This document shows, piece after piece, positions 1-5,343 of a DNA stretch of 9,192 nt. The notes under the pieces are model-generated. The model had not been told where the DNA came from. It worked only from the letters and a program-made list of their open reading frames with translations, and ran no database searches. Source of the DNA: CAZDOD01 sp964506935 (GTDB taxonomy: Bacteria; Desulfobacterota; Zymogenia; Zymogenales; Zymogenaceae). The translations under genes were made by a program, and so were the position numbers. Location: the NCBI GenBank assembly GCA_964506935.1, contig CAZDOD010000114.1, positions 1 through 9,192 of the forward strand, in the 5' to 3' direction. The number at the start of each line of letters is the position of its first letter. The first letter of the stretch is position 1.

Positions 1-2
1 CA

Positions 3-182
3 GTAAAATTACCACCCACTAGTGTTAATGACCCAATACCAATGTTTGAATTGAAAATAAAAGATTATAGATATGAAGAAGATTATACAATAGAAGCTAC
101 AAATACTTTGTTATTAACTTTTTTAATACCACTTTATAAAAAATATAAATCATCTGAATTTGAGAAAAATTTAAAATCATAA
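3..182 (+). CDS. C-terminal fragment of an unidentified AT-rich gene
   Basis: An open frame runs from the left edge (first full codon at base 3) to a TAA at 180-182 and gives 59 residues; the 5' part lies outside the window. The fragment is rich in Lys, Tyr, Leu and Thr and includes the stretches FELKIKDYRYEEDYTIEA and LLLTFLIPLYKKYK. I do not recognise a family and assign no function. Base composition is about 23% G+C by hand count, far below the roughly half G+C genes that follow, and third positions are almost all A or T. This suggests an acquired gene, a mobile cargo gene or a mis-joined contig end. The frame is believable because it is open across the whole AT-rich stretch, where random stops would be frequent, and because composition changes soon after its stop. 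Only the 3' end is visible. Confidence 0.5.
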   Translation, partial: VKLPPTSVNDPIPMFELKIKDYRYEEDYTIEATNTLLLTFLIPLYKKYKSSEFEKNLKS

Positions 183-341
183 ATCTTCCTGAAACTTATT
201 ATCTTTATAAACCCTCCCCACCTCCTCCCACAAAAACCTCATCAGAAACCCCATCTTAAACACCCCAAAAAATCAATCTTTACTCTTACAGCTTTTTTCT
301 GTGGCGAGTGAAAGATTATATTTTCCCAGCCGGCGGGATAT
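183..341. other. intergenic region with a C-rich/G-rich tract
   Basis: This 159-base spacer lies between the tail-to-tail ends of the AT-rich fragment and the MFS exporter. It has no supported gene and no convincing hairpin followed by a T-run for either strand. A strongly strand-asymmetric tract at 212-229 reads CCCTCCCCACCTCCTCCC on the plus strand, so a transcript of the exporter running past its stop would carry a G-rich 3' end. Confidence 0.5.
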
Positions 342-1958
342 CTATCGTTGATAGTTTTCTGTGGGCAGTTTGCCTTCCGATGCAAAACGGCCGAATATCC
401 CTTTTCGGGGATAGATGTCCTTCAATAAAAGAACCAACATCGACCCTATCCCTACAACGTAGGCGGCGACGAAGAACACATCGTCAAATGAGTTCACCGC
501 AGCCCACTGCATGAGATACTTATATATGAGACCCTGGGCGACCGCTTTTGCGTCGGTAAAGGAATTCCCGAATAGCGACACAAACCCCGTGAGCTTTGAA
601 AGAAGTATCTTAAGCGGCATATTGTCCCGCGTGAGGTGTGAAAGGTATTCCGCAGAGTGAAACGCCTCCCTCCTCGTCACCATGGCGCCGAAGATCGCGA
701 CGCCGAAGGCGCCCGAGACCTGCATGATGACGTTGAGGAGCCCCGATGCGAGACTCGTCATCTTTTTCGGCACCGAGTTCATCGCCGCAACGACGACCGG
801 CGACATCAGAAATCCGAGCCCGATCCCCCTCAATATGAACCCGTAGAGCAAAAATCCGTAGCTCGAATTGAGAGAGAGCTCGCTGTATAGGTAAAGCGAG
901 TATGCCGTCACGATCCCCCCGAAGACGACAGGTATCTTCGGCCCGATCCGATCCGTGAGATTTCCGGCAAGCGGCATGCTCACCGAGACCGCAAGCGCCG
1001 ACGGCATCATCAATATCCCCGTCTGGAATGCCGTGTAGCCGAGGAGATTCTGGAGAAACAGCGGCATCAGGAAGACCGAAGAAAATAGCCCCAGAGACCT
1101 GACGACACCAAGGATAGAACAGAGGGAAAAATTTCGATTTTTGAAGATCGAGAGCTCGACGATCGGGTCTTTGATCAACCTCTCGACAACCAGAAAGATG
1201 AAAAATGAAAAATACGCCGCCCCGAACATCGTGAGGATATACGTTGATGTCCACCCTTCCCTCTCGCCCTGCGTGAAGCCCAAGAGGAGACCAGCCAGGG
1301 CGATGGACAGAAAGAAAAAACCCGGAAAGTCAAACCTGATCTTCCCGCCGTGTCCCTTATCTGCCTTAAGTATCGCTGCGGCAAGGGCGATGACCACAAC
1401 ACCTATCGGGATATTGATGTAGAAGATGGAGCGCCAGTTGACGAAGTCGACGAGGTAACCTCCCAGCGTTGGGCCGATGGCAGGGGCGACGGTAGCCCCC
1501 GCCCCCCACACCCCCATCGCCATGCCGCGCTCCTCGGGCGGAAAGACCTCGGTTATCATCGTGAGACCGGTGGGCATCAGGGCACCGCCGCCTATCGCCT
1601 GGATGATCCTGAAGAAGATGAGGGAATCGCGGCTCCACGACATGCCGCAAAGCGCCGATCCGAGGATGAAGGAGAATAGCGCCAGAATGAAGGCGTTCTT
1701 GAGGCCGAGGGCGTCCCGGAGCCACACGGTCACGGGCATGAGGATCGCAAAGGCGAGCATATAGCCGGTCACCACCCACTCTATCTCCACGAGATTCGAT
1801 GAGAAGGTGACCATGAGGTGTGGGAGGGCGACGTTTACGATGGAGCTGTCAAGGATGGCCATGAAAGAGCCGAGGATCACGATGAGGAGGACGAGCCACC
1901 TGTATCGGTCGGGTTTGGCTTCTTTGCCTATTGATCCTTTATTCTCTTCTTTCGCCAC
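342..1958 (-). CDS. emrB: EmrB/QacA-type (DHA2) 14-TM drug:H+ antiporter
   Basis: This 538-residue inner-membrane protein has the hallmarks of the DHA2 branch of the major facilitator superfamily. They are the motif LDSSIVNVALP at residues 36-46, a motif-B-like RIIQAIGGG at 117-125, the antiporter motif C (GATVAPAIGPTLGG) around 154-167, and the DHA2-typical NWRSIFYINIPIG at 174-186. A motif-A-like GNLTDRIGPK lies in the second half. Length and many hydrophobic segments fit 14 helices. Members export drugs, bile salts, uncouplers or fatty acids using the proton gradient. Translation appears to start at GTG (1956-1958), because that codon shares its G with the TAG stop of the upstream fusion-protein gene (TAGTG). 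This implies translational coupling and a joint EmrA-EmrB complex. The extracytoplasmic loop between the last helices, near residues 445-490, is fairly long. The substrate cannot be read from sequence, and no TolC-type outer-membrane gene is visible. The family is very likely; the symbol is by homology class. Confidence 0.9.
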   Translation of the reverse strand: MAKEENKGSIGKEAKPDRYRWLVLLIVILGSFMAILDSSIVNVALPHLMVTFSSNLVEIEWVVTGYMLAFAILMPVTVWLRDALGLKNAFILALFSFILGSALCGMSWSRDSLIFFRIIQAIGGGALMPTGLTMITEVFPPEERGMAMGVWGAGATVAPAIGPTLGGYLVDFVNWRSIFYINIPIGVVVIALAAAILKADKGHGGKIRFDFPGFFFLSIALAGLLLGFTQGEREGWTSTYILTMFGAAYFSFFIFLVVERLIKDPIVELSIFKNRNFSLCSILGVVRSLGLFSSVFLMPLFLQNLLGYTAFQTGILMMPSALAVSVSMPLAGNLTDRIGPKIPVVFGGIVTAYSLYLYSELSLNSSYGFLLYGFILRGIGLGFLMSPVVVAAMNSVPKKMTSLASGLLNVIMQVSGAFGVAIFGAMVTRREAFHSAEYLSHLTRDNMPLKILLSKLTGFVSLFGNSFTDAKAVAQGLIYKYLMQWAAVNSFDDVFFVAAYVVGIGSMLVLLLKDIYPRKGIFGRFASEGKLPTENYQR

Positions 1959-2891
1959 TACTTATTTATGTAGATCCTTACAACCACGTTCGTTCCGGGT
2001 CTTAAGACAAAATCTTTCGGATCTATCGAGATCCTGACCGGGATGGTCTGTGTGACCTTGATGAAACTTCCGGACGGATTGTCTTGAGGGATAATCGAAA
2101 AGACCGAAGAGGCCGCGACCCCGATATCCTCGACCTCGCCGAGAAAGACCTCGCCGGGGTAGGTATCCACCTTTATCTTCACTTTATTGCCGACCTTAAT
2201 ATCGGCGACATCCCCCTCCTTTATCTTGGCCGTCACCCAGACATAATTGAGATCGACAACGGCGAAGATTGGCTGGCCGGGAGATAACAGCTCGCCGACA
2301 TTTGCCATCTTATCGGCGAGATACCCGTCTATCGGTGATTTGATCGGGATAGAAGGCGTGTCCGCCTCGGTGATGTTTAGGATGTTCTGTGCCATGTCAT
2401 AAAGGTTTTTTGCGGACTCGAGCTGGGATTTCAGGACGGCTAGTGATACCTCATCGGTCTCATACTCCGTCTTTGATATGCTTCCGGAGGCAAAAAGAAT
2501 TTTCTTTCTTTCATGGTTCTTTTCGGCGAGCCTCACATTCTCCTCATAGACCTCTATCTCCTTCTTGATCCCCTGAAGCGTGCTGAAGGCATCGAGGTTA
2601 TCTTCAGACTTCAGCCGCTCGGCCGTTCCGATCAAGGGGTCTATCTCAGCTATGGTCTCCCCTAATGAGACCTCTCTGAATTCCGATATGGGAAAATCCA
2701 CCAATACGCCGGCAAAATCGCTGCTGACGTAGATTANNNNNNNNNNTTAGATCGGCGTCTATCTTGGCGTTGTCGGTGCGAACCGTCCCATAAGTGTAGA
2801 TCCACCAGATGATGGCGGCGATGAAGCCGGCCACGATAAATATCAGGGGGATCGTGATCTCTCTCCTTCTCAGGATTTTTTTCAGTTCCAA
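1958..2891 (-). CDS. emrA: EmrA/HlyD-family membrane fusion protein, interrupted by assembly gap
   Basis: This is the periplasmic adaptor for the adjacent EmrB-type pump. The N-terminal 48 residues contain one membrane anchor (about residues 14-33) followed by the adaptor signature TDNAKIDADL. After the N block the frame resumes with IYVSSDFAGVLVDFP, the first half of the lipoyl-like domain, then a charged helical hairpin. The second lipoyl half is SPIDGYLADKMANVGELLSPGQ. The EmrA-typical PQDNPSGSFIKVTQTIPVRI precedes the C-terminal barrel. The start is TTG at 2889-2891, with a strong ribosome binding site GGGGAGGAG five bases upstream. The N- and C-terminal parts are in different frames across the 10 Ns. 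The frame is restored if the true gap length is a multiple of three, so the break is most likely an assembly artefact and not a mutation. The stop TAG at 1958-1960 overlaps the next gene by one base. A start at the internal Met at 2704 would remove the anchor and is unlikely. Confidence 0.88.
2737..2746. other. assembly gap (10 Ns) inside the emrA-like gene
   Basis: Ten consecutive Ns fall between the codons for TDNAKIDADL and IYVSSDFAG of the membrane fusion protein. Ten is a common placeholder for unknown length. The flanking frames differ by one base, so the real gap must be a multiple of three for an intact gene. The protein family suggests only a few missing residues here. Confidence 0.97.
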
Positions 2892-2906
2892 TAAACTCCT
2901 CCCCCT
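2892..2906 (-). promoter_or_regulatory. strong ribosome binding site deciding a TTG start
   Basis: On the minus strand the sequence reads GGGGGAGGAG-TTTA-TTG. The purine core is complementary to the 16S rRNA 3' end and sits at good spacing from the TTG codon at 2889-2891. It supports that non-ATG start, which keeps the N-terminal membrane anchor of the fusion protein. Confidence 0.7.
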
Positions 2907-2970
2907 GCTTCCAACTTCCTTTCGGATCGGTTAAATATGTATTCGATAAATTTCAAGGCTTTCATCATTT

Positions 2971-3516
2971 CTATTTTGTATCAGGTATCGGGTGACTGAT
3001 CTTCTCAAGCGCCTCTTCAAAATTGAGGGGGGTCACAAAGTGGCATTCGTCATTGTGGCAACCTCCGCAAGTCTCCTTCGGGCTTGGGTTGAGTCCCTTC
3101 TTTATTGCATTCTCTTTATCCCTCATAATCGAAAAGAAGGCGTAATCCCCGCCCGGCCCGTGACAACCCTCACAGCTCACCCCATCCTCCCGGCGATAAA
3201 ATGGCCCCATGTCCTCGAAGCCGACGTCATATCCGGTCAAATGGCATTTGAGACACCCTATATCGCTCGAGGGGGTTTCGATCCCCTTTTCAGCGGCAAT
3301 TTTTTTGGCATCTTCGGAAAAGAGTATATCAAAGGCATTACTGTGTCCAGAATCGCTCCAGATGCCGAACTGATCTCCCATCGAAGACGAAGAGTGGCAG
3401 AACGAACATCTCGACGCACCCTCATATCTATGCATGACCTTTGGGGAAAACGCCGAAAGCATTGCAAAAAGGGAGAATAGAGCAAAGACAATGATAAAAC
3501 GAGAGTTTTTAAACAT
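2971..3516 (-). CDS. exported tetraheme cytochrome c (cytochrome c554-like)
   Basis: This electron-transfer protein of the periplasm or outer face carries four classical heme c sites, CX2CH: CSFCH, CLKCH, CEGCH and CGGCH. The surrounding sequence matches the cytochrome c554 type: a first heme in ASRCSFCH, then IWSDSGHSNAF with likely ligand His, a CLKCHLTG block, GVSCEGCHGPGGDYAF, and a last heme near the C terminus. The N terminus, MFKNSRFIIVFALFSLFAML, is a Sec signal peptide with likely cleavage after about residue 22-24. I prefer ATG at 3514-3516 (181 residues), because a TTG ten codons upstream (3546) would add a stretch ahead of the signal peptide and overlap the proposed promoter. No clear Shine-Dalgarno precedes either start. 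An extra CX4CH (CHNDECH) follows the fourth heme site; whether it binds anything is unknown. The partner redox enzyme is not in the window. It may be co-transcribed with the pump genes 79 bases downstream, as no terminator is evident between them. Confidence 0.87.
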   Translation of the reverse strand: MFKNSRFIIVFALFSLFAMLSAFSPKVMHRYEGASRCSFCHSSSSMGDQFGIWSDSGHSNAFDILFSEDAKKIAAEKGIETPSSDIGCLKCHLTGYDVGFEDMGPFYRREDGVSCEGCHGPGGDYAFFSIMRDKENAIKKGLNPSPKETCGGCHNDECHFVTPLNFEEALEKISHPIPDTK

Positions 3517-3523
3517 AGGTTGA

Positions 3524-3553
3524 ATAATATATGTAAGGGTAGTCAATTGTCAA
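3524..3553 (-). promoter_or_regulatory. candidate sigma-70-type promoter for the cytochrome gene
   Basis: On the minus strand a perfect -35 hexamer TTGACA (3548-3553) is followed by TATATT (3526-3531, 16-base spacer) or TATTAT (3524-3529, 18-base spacer). The expected transcription start falls at about 3517-3519, next to the ATG at 3516, so the mRNA would be leaderless or nearly so. That fits the absence of a Shine-Dalgarno there. The assignment rests only on motif matches. Confidence 0.45.
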
Positions 3554-3566
3554 CAAAAACGTTGAC
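3549..3566. repeat. palindrome GTCAAC-N6-GTTGAC between divergent promoters
   Basis: A perfect six-base inverted repeat (GTCAAC AAAAAC GTTGAC) lies at the centre of the divergent region. Its left arm overlaps the -35 of the leftward promoter and its right arm overlaps the -35 of the rightward one. It could be an operator for a dimeric regulator. Part of the symmetry may simply come from two TTGAC elements facing away from each other. Confidence 0.4.
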
Positions 3567-3588
3567 TTAAAGGATGAAAAAAGATAAT
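3562..3588 (+). promoter_or_regulatory. candidate promoter for the lipoprotein gene
   Basis: TTGACT (3562-3567) and GATAAT (3583-3588) resemble -35 and -10 elements with a short 15-base spacer. The predicted start lies near 3595, leaving a leader of about 30 bases. That leader contains two direct copies of the palindromic octamer AAATATTT (3595-3602 and 3604-3611) just before the ribosome binding site. The short spacer makes the call uncertain. Confidence 0.35.
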
Positions 3589-3623
3589 CTGTAAAAATAT
3601 TTCAAATATTTGAGGTGAAGTAA

Positions 3624-3923
3624 ATGATGAAGTATCCCGCAATCCTCTTTACACTCCTCTTTTTCGCCACCGGCCTCATAGCCTTTTCAGGCTGTTCACC
3701 CAGTCCAGAAAAAGTCTACGAATCAAAGATGAAGGAGAAAGAATCTCAGGAACTGAATGAAAAGGTCATAAAGCTTGAGAAAGAGGTGGAAGAGCTAGAG
3801 GCAAAATTAAAGACCTGCGAGGAAGACTTCAAAAACCTCCTCTATTACAACAGGGAGAAGGAGAATATTCAAAAACGACTTGAAGCCATCGAGAAGGGAT
3901 CCGATAAAAAGGAAACCAAATAA
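3624..3923 (+). CDS. small coiled-coil lipoprotein
   Basis: This 99-residue protein has a lipoprotein signal peptide: Lys3, a hydrophobic run (about residues 5-21) and the lipobox-like FSGC with Cys24 as the lipidated residue. Phe at -3 is less usual than Leu. The mature part is almost entirely charged and helical. Regular spacing of Leu, Ile and Val in LNEKVIKLEKEVEELEAKL (about residues 44-62) predicts a coiled coil, and a second Cys is at residue 65. The start is supported by GAGGTG at 3612-3617, six bases upstream of ATG 3624; Met2 could also serve. Small coiled-coil lipoproteins often act as envelope spacers or accessory subunits, but I recognise no specific family and assign no function. 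It is divergent from the cytochrome gene, so a shared control is possible. Confidence 0.75.
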   Translation: MMKYPAILFTLLFFATGLIAFSGCSPSPEKVYESKMKEKESQELNEKVIKLEKEVEELEAKLKTCEEDFKNLLYYNREKENIQKRLEAIEKGSDKKETK

Positions 3924-3990
3924 CACCAAGGTCAGGTCTCATACATCGTTTGGCTAAAACAGTTGGGACACAAAACAGGGGGAGGGAGAG

Positions 3991-4080
3991 GTGGGAGATC
4001 AAAAGGAGGTTTTTTTCATTGCTGGGATGGCTTTTATGTTATCGGCCGGTCTTTTACTTCAGACAATCCCATTTGTATAA
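3991..4080 (+). CDS. candidate 29-residue single-pass membrane peptide
   Basis: A GTG at 3991 opens a frame ending at TAA 4078-4080. It encodes a short polar N terminus (MGDQKEV) followed by an uninterrupted hydrophobic segment (FFIAGMAFMLSAGLLLQTIPFV), the layout of small membrane proteins. The purine tract GGGGGAGG lies a few bases upstream and could serve as ribosome binding site. Against it, a perfect Shine-Dalgarno (AAAAGGAGGT, 4001-4010) sits inside this frame and points to another start. ATG codons at 4027 and 4036 would give only a fragment of the helix. No homologue is recognised. The call is speculative and rests on composition and ribosome-binding-site quality. Confidence 0.3.
   Translation: MGDQKEVFFIAGMAFMLSAGLLLQTIPFV
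4001..4010 (+). promoter_or_regulatory. perfect Shine-Dalgarno without a confident gene
   Basis: AAAAGGAGGT is a full match to the anti-Shine-Dalgarno. Candidate starts at suitable spacing are ATT at 4018 (in the membrane-peptide frame) and TTG at 4019, which would give a 46-residue product ending at 4159 with no recognisable features (LLGWLLCYRPVFYFRQ then polar). No ATG is at ideal distance. This may mark an unrecognised small gene or the remnant of one. Confidence 0.4.
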
Positions 4081-4157
4081 TGAGTGTGTTGCTTTCACCC
4101 CCTCCCATGATACTCTGATTAAAGCCCCCAATGGAAATCCACTTCTGAAAGATATTT

Positions 4158-4240
4158 GAGATTTTGCATTTTTTACAAAATGATTATTTCTCACATTCCG
4201 GTTCCCAATAGATTTAAAATGATTTTTTTCGCAAAATCTC
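4158..4240 (+). repeat. long-range inverted repeat with competing local hairpin
   Basis: GAGATTTTGC (4158-4167) is perfectly complementary to GCAAAATCTC (4231-4240), 63 bases apart. The core of the left arm, ATTTTG (4161-4166), can instead pair with the nearer CAAAAT (4176-4181). The two pairings exclude each other, an arrangement seen in attenuators. It sits 86 bases upstream of the radical SAM start. AT-rich sequence raises the chance of coincidence. Confidence 0.3.
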
Positions 4241-4326
4241 CTTTTCTTGGTAAAGCTTCCTCGCACCAATAAGGATTATACTCAACTTTTTTAATATAGA
4301 GCCTTAAGGTATCTGAAAAGTAAAAA

Positions 4327-5283
4327 GTGGACTTTATCCTCGATACACGGGAGAGAAAAACACAGGTTTTAAGGAAGGGGACATTCGGCTGCCTTCGGGG
4401 TATACCCTCGATAAACGTCACCATGGGTTGTCTCATACGGTGCGTCTATTGTTATGCACGGGGATATCCCGGCGCTCCGGGACCGGGCAGGGTCATACTT
4501 TTTTCAAATATCGCCGACAAGCTAAAAAAAGAGCTCTCCCGAAAGAGGGAGAAAGTACCCCTTGTCCTCTTCAATACCGCCTCCGATTCTTTCCAGCCCC
4601 ACCCCGATATAATTAACACGTCCCTGAAGTTGATCGAGATGTTACTTTCACGGGGGATTCGTATATCGTTTCTCACAAAGGGTGTCATCCCGAAACGCTT
4701 TTTCGAAATGGCGGGCGATTTTTCCGACCTCATCTTAGCCCGTATCGGGATCAACTCGATCTCACCCGATTACCAGATGAGGTTCGAGCCTAACGCCGCC
4801 ACACCCGATGAGAGGACAGAAAATATCCGAAGGCTCAAAAAAGCCGAGATAAAAACCGATGTAAGGATAGATCCGATCATACCCTTCGTTACCGACCGAA
4901 AAGACGACTTTGACTCACTCTTTAAAAGGCTCGGCGAATTGGGGATAGAGAGGGCATCGGTGAGCTATCTCCATATCCGCCCAGCGATCCTAAATCAACT
5001 AAGGCGTGAGCTCGATCCCACTAACTTGAGGCTGATCGAGGGGATCTTTATGGGGAGACAATGGGAGACCGTGGGGTCTTCGACCATGAGCAAGATGATT
5101 CCGAAGGAGTTGAGGGTAAGGGGATATTTGAGGGCGGAGGAGTCGGCCGAAAGATACGGTATAAAGCTATCTATATGTTCATGCAAAAATCCCGACATCC
5201 CAGGGCAGGTCTGCACACCAGAAATCGCATCTTACCGAAGAGTAGATAAAATATCGAAGACGCAGCTTCCATTATCGTTTTGA
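4327..5283 (+). CDS. radical SAM protein, SPL/DNA-photolyase-like (SplB, COG1533) family
   Basis: This 318-residue protein carries the radical SAM cluster motif CX3CX2C at Cys35, Cys39 and Cys42 (CLIRCVYCYARGYPG), which binds a [4Fe-4S] cluster and S-adenosylmethionine. The rest follows the SplB-like pattern: YCYAR after the cluster, a FLTKG strand at about 115-119, and RFEPNAATPDERTENIRRL (152-170), where this family places its R-x-E-P block. DVRIDPIIPFVTDRKDD follows at 178-194. A C-terminal cysteine group, CSC at 284-286 and Cys296, could hold a second cluster or metal. The family includes spore photoproduct lyase, but most members, and this one, have unknown substrates. The start is GTG at 4327, immediately after an in-frame TAA at 4321. 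Its ribosome binding site is weak (AAGGT farther upstream), and no later Met leaves the cluster intact. A local 60-base gap separates it from the acyl-CoA ligase gene, which may or may not be co-transcribed. Confidence 0.82.
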   Translation: MDFILDTRERKTQVLRKGTFGCLRGIPSINVTMGCLIRCVYCYARGYPGAPGPGRVILFSNIADKLKKELSRKREKVPLVLFNTASDSFQPHPDIINTSLKLIEMLLSRGIRISFLTKGVIPKRFFEMAGDFSDLILARIGINSISPDYQMRFEPNAATPDERTENIRRLKKAEIKTDVRIDPIIPFVTDRKDDFDSLFKRLGELGIERASVSYLHIRPAILNQLRRELDPTNLRLIEGIFMGRQWETVGSSTMSKMIPKELRVRGYLRAEESAERYGIKLSICSCKNPDIPGQVCTPEIASYRRVDKISKTQLPLSF

Positions 5284-5311
5284 AAATGGGTAAAGAATTA
5301 TCATTTTTTTT
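5283..5311 (+). terminator. weak terminator-like hairpin after the radical SAM gene
   Basis: AAAATG (5283-5288) and CATTTT (5302-5307) can form a six-base stem that runs directly into eight Ts (5304-5311). The stem is AT-rich and would be unstable, so it may be a poor terminator that allows readthrough into the ligase operon. Confidence 0.25.
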
Positions 5312-5343
5312 AATAAACAAGATTTCTAATTTGGGAGAAGGTC

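Larger units (their letters stand above)
3924..4326. other. 403-base region without a confident gene
   Basis: This stretch separates the lipoprotein from the radical SAM gene. The first half (about 3979-4080) has purine-rich tracts resembling ribosome binding sites and two overlapping candidate small ORFs, listed separately. The second half (about 4140-4326) is AT-rich and holds a ten-base inverted repeat with competing local pairing, plus two copies of AAAATGATT (4177-4185 and 4216-4224). No strong terminator, tRNA or known riboswitch was recognised. Confidence 0.6.

Noticed and set aside
610..1254. 214-residue open frame on the minus strand in another frame of the exporter gene
   Set aside because: It lies wholly inside the well-conserved MFS coding sequence, is rich in Arg, Gly and Asp as expected of out-of-frame translation, and has no family features.
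2892..2970. Promoter between the cytochrome and the fusion-protein gene (TTGAAA followed by TATTTA on the minus strand)
   Set aside because: The spacing between the possible elements is too short or irregular for a confident sigma-70 promoter.
2992..3480. 162-residue plus-strand open frame opposite the cytochrome
   Set aside because: The minus strand carries four CX2CH heme motifs and a signal peptide; the opposite frame is a shadow.
3517..3546. Extended cytochrome start at TTG 3546
   Set aside because: It would place ten residues ahead of a normal signal peptide, has no ribosome binding site, and the TTG falls within the proposed promoter.
4191..4436. 81-residue minus-strand open frame before and into the radical SAM gene
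   Set aside because: It overlaps the N-terminal coding part of the radical SAM protein, and its AT-rich part has no composition or motif suggesting a protein.
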